The notes below the pieces were generated by a model. The model was not told the origin of the DNA. It saw nothing but the letters and a program-made list of their open reading frames with translations, and did no database searches. 64,000 bases of DNA from Nocardioides palaemonis (GTDB lineage Bacteria > Actinomycetota > Actinomycetes > Propionibacteriales > Nocardioidaceae). Positions within the stretch are counted from its first letter, which is position 1. Each line of letters begins with the position of its first letter. Positions 8,475 through 19,697 of this stretch are shown one piece after another. Both the position numbers and the translations under genes were made by a program. The stretch lies in NCBI RefSeq assembly GCF_018275325.1, contig NZ_JAGVQR010000003.1:186001-250000 (forward strand), given 5' to 3'.

Positions 8475-8544
8475 TCGCTGAACTTGTCAGGCCGTGCACG
8501 GCCTGACATGTTCAGCGATCCCCGGCTGACCGGGGATCGCTGAA
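8475..8544. terminator. Two overlapping palindromes between convergent genes, bidirectional terminator
   Basis: A 44-nt palindrome centred at 8496/8497 (8475-8518; arms match except one mirrored position) overlaps by 8 nt a second hairpin with a perfect 15-bp stem (8511-8525 with 8530-8544) and a CTGA loop. Both cannot form at once because they share TTCAGCGA. The element lies between the ends of the secreted-protein gene and glgP, so it probably ends transcription from both sides. No U-tract is present. Confidence 0.7.
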
Positions 8545-8562
8545 AGAGCCGAGATGCCGCCC

Positions 8563-11145
8563 TCAGACCGGCTCGGCCACCAGCCCCAGCTCGGCGACCG
8601 AGGCGAGCGCGGCGTTGCGGGGCACCACGCGCACGGTGTAGCCGAACGGGCCCGAGTGGTCGAGCCGCACGTCGGTGTCGAAGCGGTGCCGGTTGCCGTC
8701 GTAGGACTCCCCGACGTGCATCGGCGAGACCGAGGTGCCGGTGAGCACGTCGTCGGAGCCGATCCGGCCGTGCACGACCTGGACCTCGACGTCGTCCGGC
8801 GACAGCGCGCCGAGCGCGACCCACGCGCGCACCGCGAGGGTGGCGCCGACCTCGGCCTGGTCGCCGACGCCCTCGGAGTCGACGTGCTCGACGCGGACGC
8901 CGGGCCACGCGGCCCGGACGGTCTGCTTCCAGCCCGACAGGTTGCGCGCGCCGGCGTAGTCGGAGTTGAGCGCACGGGCGGTGTGCGCGGCGGGGGCGTA
9001 GAGCTCGCGGACGTAGTCGCGGACCTGGCGGGTGGCGAGCACCTTGGGGCCGAGCGACTTGAGGGTGTGGCGCACCATCTCGATCCAGCGCGGCGGCACG
9101 CCCTCGTCGTTGGTCTCGTAGAAGCGCGGCACGACCTCGCCCTCGAGCAGGTCGTAGAGCGCGTTGGCCTCGAGGTCGTCACGCCGGTCGGCGTCCTCGA
9201 TGCCGTCGGCCGACGCGATCGCCCAGCCGTTGTTGCCGTCGTACCACTCGTCCCACCAGCCGTCGAGGATGGAGAGGTTGAGGCCGCCGTTGAGCGCGGC
9301 CTTCATGCCCGACGTGCCGCAGGCCTCGTAGGGACGCAGCGGGTTGTTGAGCCACACGTCGCAGCCGGGGTAGAGCGGCTGGGCCATCGCGATGTCGTAG
9401 TTGGGCAGGAACGCGATGCGGTGGCGGATCTCCGGGTCGTCGGCGAAGCGCACCATCTCCTGGATGAGGCGCTTGCCGGTCTCGTCGGCGGGGTGCGCCT
9501 TGCCGGCGATGACGAGCTGGATCGGCCGCTCCGGGTCGAGCAGCAGCCGCTTGAGCCGCGCGGGGTCGCGGAGCATCAGCGTGAGCCGCTTGTAGGTCGG
9601 CACGCGACGGGCGAACCCGATGGTCAGCACGTCGGGGTCGAGCGCGCCGTCGACCCAGGTGGTCTCGGCGGGGGCGAAGCCGCGCTTGGCCGCCGAGCGG
9701 CGCATCCGGTCGCGGGCGTCGTCGATGAAGCGCGTGCGCAGCGTGCGCTTGAGGTCCCAGATCTCGCGGTCGGAGATCTCGTCGACCAGCGGCCACAGCG
9801 CGTCGGTGTCGTCGCCGTCGACGTCCGCACCGCGGCTCGCCGCCAGCTCGACGACCTCGCGGGCGATCCAGGTCGGGCCGTGGACGCCGTTGGTGATCGA
9901 GCTGATCGGCACCTCGGCCTCGTCGAAGGCCGGCCAGAGGCCGTTGAACATGCCGCGCGACACGTGGCCGTGGAGCTCGGAGACGCCGTTGGCGCGCTGC
10001 GCGAGCCGGAAGCCCATCACCGCCATGTTGAAGACGCCGGCGTCGCCGCCGTCGTAGTCCTCGGCGCCGAGCGCCAGGATCCGGTCGACCGGTACGCCCG
10101 GGGTGGGCGAGCTGCCCCCGAAGTACTGCTCGACGAGCTCGCGCGGGAAGCGGTCGATGCCGGCGGGCACCGGGGTGTGGGTGGTGAAGACCGTGCCGGC
10201 GCGGGAGACCTCGAGGGCGGTGTCGAAGTCGACGTGCGGGCCGTCCTCGCCGACGGTGAGCTCGCGGATCCGCTCGATGCCGAGGAACCCGGCGTGGCCC
10301 TCGTTGGCGTGGAAGACCTCGGGCGCCGGCGCGCCGGTGATCCGCGACCAGGCGCGGAGCGCGCGGACGCCGCCGATGCCGAGCAGCAGCTCCTGGCGCA
10401 GCCGGTGCTCGGAGTTGCCGCCGTAGAGCCGGTCGGTCACGTCGCGGTAGTGGGCGCTGTTCTCCTCGATGTCGGTGTCGAGCAGCAGCAGCGGCACCCG
10501 GCCGACCTGCGCGACGAGGATCCGGGCGACGAGGTCGGGGCCGTCAGGCAGCGCGAGCGAGATGGTCGCGCGGGTGCCGTCGGCCTCACGGAGGACGGTC
10601 AGCGGCAGCTCGTCGGGGTCGAGGACCGGGTAGCTCTCCTGCTGCCAGCCGTCGCGGTCGAGCGCCTGCTTGAAGTAGCCGTGGCGGTAGAACAGGCCCA
10701 CGCCCACCAGCGGGATGCCGAGGTCGGACGACGCCTTGAGGTGGTCGCCGGCGAGGATGCCGAGGCCGCCGGAGTACTGCGGCAGCACCGACGTGATGCC
10801 GAACTCGGAGGAGAAGTACGCGATCGCGCGCGGCGCGTCCTCGCCGGCCTTGCGGGCGTACCAGCGGTCCTCGCCGAGGTAGCGCTGCAGGTCGGCGTGC
10901 GCCGCGTCGAGGCGCTGGCGGAACTCGCCGTCCTCGACGAGCTCGTCGAGCCGCTCGCGGCCGACGGCCCCCAGAAAGCGGACCGGGTCGCCGGCCACCT
11001 CGCGCCACAGCGCCGGGTCGACGGACGCGAAGACGTCCTGGGTCGGCGGGTGCCACGACCAGCGCAGGTTGCCGGCCAGGACGGACAGCGCCCCCAGCGG
11101 CTCGGGCAGGACGGGACGGACGGTGAATCGACGGATCGCTCGCAC
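8563..11145 (-). CDS. glgP: Alpha-glucan phosphorylase (GT35)
   Basis: The 860-residue enzyme releases glucose-1-phosphate from alpha-1,4-glucan ends. The pyridoxal-phosphate lysine lies in the conserved EACGTSGMKAALNGG block; GGLNLSILDGWWDEWYDG is typical of the alpha-glucan phosphorylase subgroup. Start: GTG 11145 (VRAIRRFTVRPVLP) behind GCGGGACC; the frame stays open far upstream only as an antisense shadow of glgE. It is divergent from glgE across a 135-nt gap with a palindrome, which places synthesis and breakdown of the same polymer on one control region. Confidence 0.95.
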   Translation of the reverse strand: MRAIRRFTVRPVLPEPLGALSVLAGNLRWSWHPPTQDVFASVDPALWREVAGDPVRFLGAVGRERLDELVEDGEFRQRLDAAHADLQRYLGEDRWYARKAGEDAPRAIAYFSSEFGITSVLPQYSGGLGILAGDHLKASSDLGIPLVGVGLFYRHGYFKQALDRDGWQQESYPVLDPDELPLTVLREADGTRATISLALPDGPDLVARILVAQVGRVPLLLLDTDIEENSAHYRDVTDRLYGGNSEHRLRQELLLGIGGVRALRAWSRITGAPAPEVFHANEGHAGFLGIERIRELTVGEDGPHVDFDTALEVSRAGTVFTTHTPVPAGIDRFPRELVEQYFGGSSPTPGVPVDRILALGAEDYDGGDAGVFNMAVMGFRLAQRANGVSELHGHVSRGMFNGLWPAFDEAEVPISSITNGVHGPTWIAREVVELAASRGADVDGDDTDALWPLVDEISDREIWDLKRTLRTRFIDDARDRMRRSAAKRGFAPAETTWVDGALDPDVLTIGFARRVPTYKRLTLMLRDPARLKRLLLDPERPIQLVIAGKAHPADETGKRLIQEMVRFADDPEIRHRIAFLPNYDIAMAQPLYPGCDVWLNNPLRPYEACGTSGMKAALNGGLNLSILDGWWDEWYDGNNGWAIASADGIEDADRRDDLEANALYDLLEGEVVPRFYETNDEGVPPRWIEMVRHTLKSLGPKVLATRQVRDYVRELYAPAAHTARALNSDYAGARNLSGWKQTVRAAWPGVRVEHVDSEGVGDQAEVGATLAVRAWVALGALSPDDVEVQVVHGRIGSDDVLTGTSVSPMHVGESYDGNRHRFDTDVRLDHSGPFGYTVRVVPRNAALASVAELGLVAEPV

Positions 11146-11166
11146 GGTCCCGCACGCTAGGGCATT

Positions 11167-11184
11167 TCTTGGATCGATCCAAGA
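11167..11184. promoter_or_regulatory. 18-bp palindrome between glgP and glgE, LacI-like operator candidate
   Basis: TCTTGGATCGATCCAAGA is a perfect palindrome centred on CG. A central CG with TTGGA half-sites is the usual form of LacI/GalR-family operators for sugar genes. It lies 21 nt upstream of the glgP GTG and 96 nt upstream of glgE. The cognate regulator is not identifiable here; the LacI gene at 59456 has a different site at its own promoter. Confidence 0.5.
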
Positions 11185-11280
11185 CCCACCCTCCCGGGCG
11201 GGTCGGTCCACCGCTCCGCAGGGTGAGACCGAGCGTGCCCCGGGTTGCGCCCATGACCATGGGTTCGCAAGTGTGGGGCC

Positions 11281-13275
11281 ATGGTTGGACGCATTCCCGT
11301 GATGGACGTCTCCCCCGTCGTCGACCTCGGCCGGCAGGCCGCCAAGGCCACGGTCGGCGAGCCGATGCCCGTGCGCGCGACCGTGTTCCGCGAGGGACAC
11401 GACCAGCTCGGCGCGGAGGTGGTGGCGATCGACCCGCAGGGCACCCGCCGCGACCCCGTCCGGATGGTGCCCGACGGTGACCAGCCCAACCGCTACGTCG
11501 CCCACGTCACGCCCGACGTCGAGGGCGAGTGGACCTTCGAGGTGCACAGCTGGTCCGACGTGATCGGCACCTGGCAGCACGACGCCGGGATCAAGATCCC
11601 GGCCGGCGTCGACGTCGAGCTGATGTTCACCGAGGCCCGCCTGATCCTCGAGCGCGTCTCCGCCGCCACCGGCACCGAGGCGCTGAGCACGGCAGACGCC
11701 GAGGTCGTACGGGGCGCGGCCGCCGCGGCCGCGGACACCTCGCGCCCGGTCGGCGCGCGGCTCGCGGCGCTGCAGGACCCGGGCCTGTCCGCGGTGCTGC
11801 TCGCCCACCCGCTGCGCGACCTGCACACCGCGACCGGGCCGTTCCGCTTCCGGGCCGACCGCACCCGGGCGCTCTTCGGCAGCTGGTACGAGTTCTTCCC
11901 CCGGTCCGAGGGAGCGACCCGCGACCCCAGGACCGGCAAGGTCACCACCGGCACCTTCCGCACCGCGACCCAGCGGCTCGACGCGGTCGCGGCCATGGGC
12001 TTCGACGTGCTCTACCTGCCGCCGATCCACCCGATCGGCGAGGTCAACCGCAAGGGTCCGAACAACACGCTCACCCCCGGCCCGGACGACACCGGGTCGC
12101 CGTGGGCGATCGGCAGCAAGGACGGCGGCCACGACGCGATCCACCCCGACCTCGGCGACTTCGACGACTTCGACGCCTTCGTCGCCCGCGCCGGCGAGCT
12201 CGGCCTCGAGGTCGCGCTCGACCTCGCCCTGCAGGCCGCGCCGGACCACCCGTGGGTGACCACCCACCCGCAGTTCTTCACCACGCGCGCCGACGGCACC
12301 ATCGCGTACGCCGAGAACCCGCCGAAGAAGTACCAGGACATCTACCCGATCAACTTCGACAACGACCCCTCCGGCATCTGCCGCGAGGTGCTGCGCGTCG
12401 TCAAGCTCTGGATGTCGCACGGCGTGCGGATCTTCCGCGTCGACAACCCGCACACCAAGCCGCTGGCCTTCTGGGAGTGGCTGCTCGCGGAGGTGCGGCG
12501 CACCGACCCCGACGTGCTGTTCCTGTCGGAGGCCTTCACCAAGCCGGCGATGATGCACGGCCTCGGCGCGATCGGCTACCACCAGAGCTACACGTACTTC
12601 ACGTGGCGCACCGGCAAGCGCGAGATCGAGGACTACCTGCGCGAGGTGTCGTCGGAGTCCGACCACCTGATGCGGCCGAACTTCTTCGTCAACACCCCCG
12701 ACATCCTCCACGCCTACCTGCAGTACGGCGGGCCGGCGGCGTTCAAGGTCCGGGCCGCGCTCGCCGCCACGGGCTCGCCGAGCTGGGGCGTCTACGCCGG
12801 CTACGAGCTGTTCGAGCACGTCGCGGTCAAGCCCGGGTCGGAGGAGTACCTCGACTCGGAGAAGTACCAGATCCGCATCCGCGACTGGGACAAGCGCGAG
12901 GCCGACGGCACGACGCTCGCGCCCTACCTCACCCGTCTCAACGAGATCCGGCGCCAGCACCCCGCGCTCCAGCTGCTGCGCAACCTCACTGTCCACTCCA
13001 GCGACGACGACCAGGTGCTGGTGTTCTCCAAGAAGGCTGCCCTGCCCGACGGGGGGGACGACGTCGTCATCAGCGTCATCAACCTCGACCCGCACGGCAC
13101 CCGCGAGACGATGGTCCACCTCGACATGCCGGCCCTCGGCCTGGAGTGGCACGACTCGTTCGTCGCCCACGACGAGATCACCGGCGCCGACTGGAGCTGG
13201 AGCGCGCACAACTACGTACGCCTCGATCCCGGGTGGGAGCCCGCGCACGTCATCACCGTCAGGAGGACCCGTTGA
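11281..13275 (+). CDS. glgE: Alpha-1,4-glucan:maltose-1-phosphate maltosyltransferase
   Basis: GH13_3 enzyme that lengthens alpha-glucan with maltose-1-phosphate. The start [14 protein letters not shown] matches GlgE N-termini. The nucleophile is D388 in [18 protein letters not shown] and the acid/base E417 in [11 protein letters not shown]; the YFTWRTGK and AYLQYGGP blocks are also characteristic. The length of 664 residues is normal. It is the first gene of glgE-treS-mak-glgB, and its TGA is shared with the TTG of treS, so the product and the substrate supply are translated together. Confidence 0.96.
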   Translation: MVGRIPVMDVSPVVDLGRQAAKATVGEPMPVRATVFREGHDQLGAEVVAIDPQGTRRDPVRMVPDGDQPNRYVAHVTPDVEGEWTFEVHSWSDVIGTWQHDAGIKIPAGVDVELMFTEARLILERVSAATGTEALSTADAEVVRGAAAAAADTSRPVGARLAALQDPGLSAVLLAHPLRDLHTATGPFRFRADRTRALFGSWYEFFPRSEGATRDPRTGKVTTGTFRTATQRLDAVAAMGFDVLYLPPIHPIGEVNRKGPNNTLTPGPDDTGSPWAIGSKDGGHDAIHPDLGDFDDFDAFVARAGELGLEVALDLALQAAPDHPWVTTHPQFFTTRADGTIAYAENPPKKYQDIYPINFDNDPSGICREVLRVVKLWMSHGVRIFRVDNPHTKPLAFWEWLLAEVRRTDPDVLFLSEAFTKPAMMHGLGAIGYHQSYTYFTWRTGKREIEDYLREVSSESDHLMRPNFFVNTPDILHAYLQYGGPAAFKVRAALAATGSPSWGVYAGYELFEHVAVKPGSEEYLDSEKYQIRIRDWDKREADGTTLAPYLTRLNEIRRQHPALQLLRNLTVHSSDDDQVLVFSKKAALPDGGDDVVISVINLDPHGTRETMVHLDMPALGLEWHDSFVAHDEITGADWSWSAHNYVRLDPGWEPAHVITVRRTR

Positions 13276-15059
13276 CCGAGCACCCGACCTCTGCCCAGAT
13301 GCCGGCCGACGCCGGCGCAGCGACCGCGGTGCTCAACGCCGAGCCCGAGTGGTTCAAGACGGCGGTGTTCTACGAGGTGCTGGTGCGGTCGTTCCGCGAC
13401 TCCAACGGCGACGGCACCGGCGACTTCAAGGGCCTGATCGAGAAGCTCGACTACCTCGAGTGGCTCGGCGTCGACTGCCTGTGGGTGCCGCCGTTCTTCA
13501 CCTCGCCGCTGCGCGACGGGGGCTACGACGTCGCCGACTACAACAACATCCTCCCCGAGTGCGGCACGGTCGAGGACTTCCACGACTTCCTCGACGCCTG
13601 CCACCAGCGCGGCATCCGCGTGATCATCGACTTCGTCATGAACCACACGAGCGACGCGCACCCGTGGTTCCAGGCCAGCCGCAGCGACCCCGAGGGCCCC
13701 TACGGCGACTTCTACGTCTGGTCCGACACCGACGAGCTCTACCAGGACGCACGCGTCATCTTCGTCGACACCGAGCCGTCGAACTGGACCTGGGACCCGG
13801 TGCGCCAGCAGTACTACTGGCACCGGTTCTTCCACCACCAGCCCGACCTCAACTTCGACAACCCCAAGGTCCACGAGGCGATGCTGGACGCGATGGCGTT
13901 CTGGCTCGACATGGGCCTCGACGGCTTCCGCCTCGACGCCGTGCCGTACCTCTACGAGCGTCCCGGCACCAACGGCGAGAACCTGCCGGAGACCCACGAC
14001 TTCCTGAAGAAGTGCCGTCGCTTCGTCGACGAGCACTACCCCGGCCGTGTCCTGCTGTGCGAGGCCAACCAGTGGCCGGCCGACGTGGTCGAGTACTTCG
14101 GGCCCGAGCAGACCGAGGACGGCCGCTGGGTCGGCACGGAGTGCCACATGGCGTTCCACTTCCCGGTGATGCCGCGCATCTTCATGGCCGTGCGCCGCGA
14201 GTCGCGCTTCCCGATCTCGGAGATCCTCGAGCAGACGCCGGAGATCCCCGACGGCTGCCAGTGGGGCATCTTCCTGCGCAACCACGACGAGCTGACCCTC
14301 GAGATGGTCACCGACGAGGACCGCGACTACATGTGGTCGGAGTACGCCCATGACCCGCGGATGAAGGCCAACATCGGCATCCGGCGCCGGCTCGCTCCCC
14401 TGCTGGACAACGACGTCAACCGGATGGAGCTGTTCACCGCGCTGCTGCTGTCGCTGCCCGGCTCCCCCGTCCTCTACTACGGCGACGAGATCGGGATGGG
14501 CGACAACATCTGGCTCGGCGACCGCGACGGCGTGCGCACCCCGATGCAGTGGACCCCCGACCGCAATGCCGGCTTCTCGTCCGCGACGCCCGGCAAGCTG
14601 CACCTGCCGGCGATCCAGGACCCGGTCTACGGCTACCAGTCGGTCAACGTCGAGGCCCAGCTGGAGAACACCTCCTCGCTGCTGCACTGGACCCGTCGCC
14701 TGGTCCACACCCGGCGCCGGCACCCGGCGTTCGGGCTCGGCGACTTCACCGACCTCGGCGGCTCCAACCCGAGCGTGCTGTCCTACGTCCGCGAGCACGC
14801 GCCCGAGGGCGGCGGGCCCGAGAGCCGCGACGTCATCCTGTGCGTCAACAACCTCTCCCGCTTCCCGCAGCCGGTCGAGCTCGACCTCCGGCAGTACGAG
14901 GGCATGGTGCCCGTGGAGCTCCTCGGCGGCGTCCCGTTCCCCGCCATCGGCGAGCTGCCCTACCTCCTGACCCTGGGCGGCTACGGCTTCCTGTGGCTCA
15001 GGCTCACCGAGGCGAGCACGGGGACGAGCCACATGGGCCAGATGGGGGCGGAGCAGTGA
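13272..15059 (+). CDS. treS: Trehalose synthase (maltose alpha-D-glucosyltransferase)
   Basis: Converts trehalose and maltose into each other. The start is a TTG at 13272, overlapping the glgE stop (TTGA) and preceded by a perfect AGGAGG at 13261-13266; no ATG or GTG fits. Catalytic residues are D222 ([10 protein letters not shown]), E264 (LLCEANQW) and D339 (RNHDELTLE). Other family blocks are [18 protein letters not shown] and [16 protein letters not shown]. The 595-residue chain has no fused maltokinase; that enzyme is the next, overlapping gene. Confidence 0.96.
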   Translation: MTEHPTSAQMPADAGAATAVLNAEPEWFKTAVFYEVLVRSFRDSNGDGTGDFKGLIEKLDYLEWLGVDCLWVPPFFTSPLRDGGYDVADYNNILPECGTVEDFHDFLDACHQRGIRVIIDFVMNHTSDAHPWFQASRSDPEGPYGDFYVWSDTDELYQDARVIFVDTEPSNWTWDPVRQQYYWHRFFHHQPDLNFDNPKVHEAMLDAMAFWLDMGLDGFRLDAVPYLYERPGTNGENLPETHDFLKKCRRFVDEHYPGRVLLCEANQWPADVVEYFGPEQTEDGRWVGTECHMAFHFPVMPRIFMAVRRESRFPISEILEQTPEIPDGCQWGIFLRNHDELTLEMVTDEDRDYMWSEYAHDPRMKANIGIRRRLAPLLDNDVNRMELFTALLLSLPGSPVLYYGDEIGMGDNIWLGDRDGVRTPMQWTPDRNAGFSSATPGKLHLPAIQDPVYGYQSVNVEAQLENTSSLLHWTRRLVHTRRRHPAFGLGDFTDLGGSNPSVLSYVREHAPEGGGPESRDVILCVNNLSRFPQPVELDLRQYEGMVPVELLGGVPFPAIGELPYLLTLGGYGFLWLRLTEASTGTSHMGQMGAEQ

Positions 15060-16434
15060 CCGAGCAGATCGCAGCCTGGATCGGGGAGGCCCGCTGGTTC
15101 GGCGGCAAGGGCCGGGACTGGACCCTCGTCGACGTCCGTCGGGTGGGCGAGCTCCCCGACCCGCCAGCAGGCACGAGGGTCGCCATCGACCTGGCCGAGG
15201 TGGCCTACGCCGACGGCGACACCGAGCTCTACCAGGTGCCGCTGGCCTTCTACACCGAGCCGCAGGACCGCCTCGCGCACGCGCTCGTCTGCGAGTGGGA
15301 CGACGACGAGCTCGGCCACACCTGGGTCTACGACGCGCTGCACGACCGCGAGGCGATGGCCCTGTGGCTGCGCGCGTTCGACGTCGCGGCCAACGCCACC
15401 CGCGGCCTGCTCCACTTCCACCGGGTGCCCGGCCACGACCTCGACCTCGAGGCCCACTCGACCCTCTTCTCCGGCGAGCAGTCCAACTCGTCGGTCGCGT
15501 TCGGCGACGACGCGCTGATGAAGGTGTTCCGCAAGGTCACCCCGGGCGTCAACCCGGACATCGCGATCCACCACGTGCTCACCGAGGCCGGCTCCACCCA
15601 CGTGGCCGCCCTCTACGGCTGGCTCGACCTCGTCGACGAGGACACCGACACCACCATCCAGCTCGCGATGCTCCAGCAGTTCCTGCGCACCGCCAGCGAC
15701 GGCTGGGACCTGGCCCTGGCGAGCGTGCGCAACCTCTTCGCCGAGGCCGACCTGCACGCCGAGGAGGTGGGCGGGGACTTCGCGGGGGAGGCCTCGCGCC
15801 TCGGCACCGCCCTCGCCGAGGTCCACGCCGACCTCGCCGCCCACTTCCCGCGCGAGCAGCGCGACCCCGCGGCGCTCGACGCCCTCGCCTCGGCGATGGA
15901 GGGCAGGCTCGACGCCGCCGTCGCGGTGGTGCCAGCCCTCTCGGCCTACGAGGACGGGCTGCGCCGCACGTACGCCCGGCTGCGCGAGCTCGACGGTGTC
16001 GAGGTCCAGCAGGTCCACGGCGACCTGCACCTCGGCCAGACCCTGCGCACCGTCAAGGGCTGGAAGATCGTCGACTTCGAGGGCGAGCCCGCCAAGCCGC
16101 TCGCCGAGCGCCTCGAGCCCGACTCGGTGTGGCGCGACGTGGCCGGGATGATCCGCTCCTTCGACTACGCGCCGCGGGTGACCGCCCTCACCGGCGGGGG
16201 CGCCGACGACGCCGAGACCGAGCAGCGCGCCTACCGCGCCGCGGAGTGGTCGGCGCGCAACCGGGCGGCGTTCCTCGAGTCGTACACCGAGCAGCGGGGT
16301 ACCGGGCTCGACGAGGCGGCGAGCGCCCTGCTCGACGCCTACCTCGCGGACAAGGTCGTCTACGAGGCCGTCTACGAGGCACGCAACCGTCCGGGATGGC
16401 TCTCCATCCCGCTGGCAGCGCTGGAGGACACCGC

Positions 16435-16438
<4 letters not shown>
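15056..16438 (+). CDS. mak: Maltokinase
   Basis: Phosphorylates maltose with ATP to maltose-1-phosphate, the donor for GlgE. The 460-residue protein starts [21 protein letters not shown], the cap typical of Pep2-type maltokinases. The kinase loop is H321-G-D323 ([12 protein letters not shown]) and the metal-binding D340 ([12 protein letters not shown]). The GTG overlaps the treS stop (GTGA), so treS, mak and glgE are coupled. Fits the trehalose-to-glucan route established in mycobacteria. Confidence 0.96.
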
Positions 16439-18345
<1,907 letters not shown>

Positions 18346-18379
18346 GCCTGCGGACCTGACACACCCCGCATCGTCGTGA

Positions 18380-18470
18380 TGTTTCACCATGGGATGTCGT
18401 CCAGTGTGCACTTCCCTCATGCTCCTTCGTGAGGGAAGTGCAGTGCTTCTCGACATCCCCAGGTGAAGCA
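18380..18470. repeat. Double-stem hairpin repeat, copy A (upstream of AbiEi-like gene)
   Basis: An outer imperfect stem pairs 18380-18399 with 18451-18470 and an inner perfect 13-bp stem pairs 18407-18419 with 18430-18442 around the loop TGCTCCTTCG. It aligns without gaps to copy B at 19547-19643, about 79% identical by hand count over 80 columns. It may also end the glgB transcript. Between its end and the AbiEi-like gene (18471-18586) only a presumed promoter region is seen. Confidence 0.75.
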
Positions 18471-18586
18471 GCGCAGGTGCGGGATCGCGCCAGAATCCGC
18501 CCACAGCGCGCTCGGCACGAGCGTCGTCCACAGGCGATGGGGTACGACGCTGGTGTGGGCGAGCCCGGTCGCCGACCGTGAGCGCC

Positions 18587-19531
18587 ATGGACCCCTTGCG
18601 TGCGATCTGCCTCGAGCTCGGCTTCTTCACCCGTGCCCACGCCCGTGAAGCGGGCTACGACGAGCGCGCCATCGATGCGGCCGCTCGCTCCCGACGGTGG
18701 CTCCGCATCCGCCGTGGGTACTACACGTTCCCGGACATCTGGCAGACGGCCTCTCCGGAGGAGCGCCACCTCATGAGGTGCCGGGCGGTCCTGGACTCTC
18801 TCGGCGACTCGGTCGCGCTGAGCCACACGTCCGGCTGCGTAGCGGCCAAGATCGAGGTCTGGGGCCTGTCCCTCGACAAGGTGCACGTGACCCGGCTGGA
18901 CGGCGGCGCGGGACGCATCGACCGCGATGTCGTCCACCATGAAGGGCTGGTGACCGAAGACGAGGTCGGGGAGATCGACGGCATGCGTGTGCTGGCGCCT
19001 GCACGTTGCGCGCTCGAGGCAGGGTCCGTCGCCACATCGGAGAGCGCTCTGGTCGTCCTCAACTCTGCGTTGTTCCGTCGCAGGTGCACGTCCGACGAGA
19101 TCGCCAACCAGTTCGACGTGATGGCGCACTGGCCGCGGGTGCGCCACCTCCACGTCCCGGTCCGCATGTCAACCGATCGCGCCGAGTCGGTCGGAGAGTC
19201 GCGGAGTCTCTGGCTGTTCTGGACCCAGCACATCCCCACACCGGTGCTCCAGCTCGAGGTCTATGACCGTTCGGTCCTCGTGGGACGCACCGACTTCGGG
19301 TGGCCGAAGCTCCGCCGGCAGGGACTCGGCGAGTTCGACGGCAAGGTGAAGTACGGGCGACTCCTCGAGCCGGGCCAGCATCCGGGTGAGGTGGTCTTCG
19401 AGGAGAAGAAGCGGGAGGACCGTCTCCGCGAGGTCACGGGAGCCTGGATGCTCCGGATCATCTGGTCGGACCTCGACCACCCGGACGACACGGCTGCGCG
19501 CCTGCGCCGCCTGATGGCGCGCGCCTCCTGA
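18587..19531 (+). CDS. AbiEi-like antitoxin-domain protein (orphan)
   Basis: The 314-residue protein begins with the short winged-helix domain of AbiEi-type antitoxins: GFFTRAHAREAGYDERAIDAA then RSRRWLRIRRGYYTFP (about residues 10-50), followed by the SHTSGCVAAKIEVWG block. The C-terminal half contains FDGKVKYGRLLEPGQHPGE and EEKKREDRLREVTG with conserved acidic and lysine residues that resemble a nuclease-like fold. No AbiEii toxin is adjacent, as is common for the many orphan copies in actinomycetes. A GTG 9 nt upstream is an alternative start. Flanked on both sides by related hairpin repeats. Confidence 0.8.
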   Translation: MDPLRAICLELGFFTRAHAREAGYDERAIDAAARSRRWLRIRRGYYTFPDIWQTASPEERHLMRCRAVLDSLGDSVALSHTSGCVAAKIEVWGLSLDKVHVTRLDGGAGRIDRDVVHHEGLVTEDEVGEIDGMRVLAPARCALEAGSVATSESALVVLNSALFRRRCTSDEIANQFDVMAHWPRVRHLHVPVRMSTDRAESVGESRSLWLFWTQHIPTPVLQLEVYDRSVLVGRTDFGWPKLRRQGLGEFDGKVKYGRLLEPGQHPGEVVFEEKKREDRLREVTGAWMLRIIWSDLDHPDDTAARLRRLMARAS

Positions 19532-19546
19532 GGACACCCGACGCCC

Positions 19547-19643
19547 CGTTGCTCTGTCGTGGGATGTCGCCGAATGTGCGCTCCCCTCACGCTCCTTCAT
19601 GAGGGATGCGCGGTAGTGCCCGACATCCCATGGTGGAGCAACG
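19547..19643. repeat. Double-stem hairpin repeat, copy B (downstream of AbiEi-like gene)
   Basis: Ends CGTTGCTC and GAGCAACG pair, followed by TGGGATGTCG with CGACATCCCA and an inner stem near 19578-19611 around GCTCCTTC. Compared with copy A, an A-T pair of the inner stem is replaced by G-C on both arms, a compensatory change. Same orientation as copy A. It starts 16 nt after the AbiEi-like stop. Confidence 0.75.
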
Positions 19644-19685
19644 ACGAGGGGTACGCACCGCCGTCCGGGGTGACCTCGGACTGGC

Positions 19686-19691
19686 TAGGGT
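19686..19691 (+). promoter_or_regulatory. -10 box, leaderless start of GNAT-Nudix gene
   Basis: TAGGGT ends 6 nt before the GTG at 19698, so transcription should begin at or next to the start codon. No ribosome site is present. Confidence 0.5.
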
Positions 19692-19697
19692 GGCCCG

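Noticed and set aside
11146..13248. Open frame on the minus strand continuing glgP upstream by about 700 codons
   Set aside because: It lies wholly antisense to glgE, a certain gene, and its residues are the Val/Asp/Arg/Gly-rich kind produced by reading high-GC genes backwards. glgP itself begins at the GTG 11145 with a family-typical N-terminus.
13212..15032. 606-codon open frame antisense to treS
   Set aside because: Shadow of high third-position GC; no domain, no ribosome site, and composition is typical of antisense frames.
18587..19531. A complete type IV toxin-antitoxin system
   Set aside because: Only the AbiEi-like protein is present; the gene before it is glgB and the one after is a GNAT-Nudix enzyme, with no AbiEii nucleotidyltransferase.
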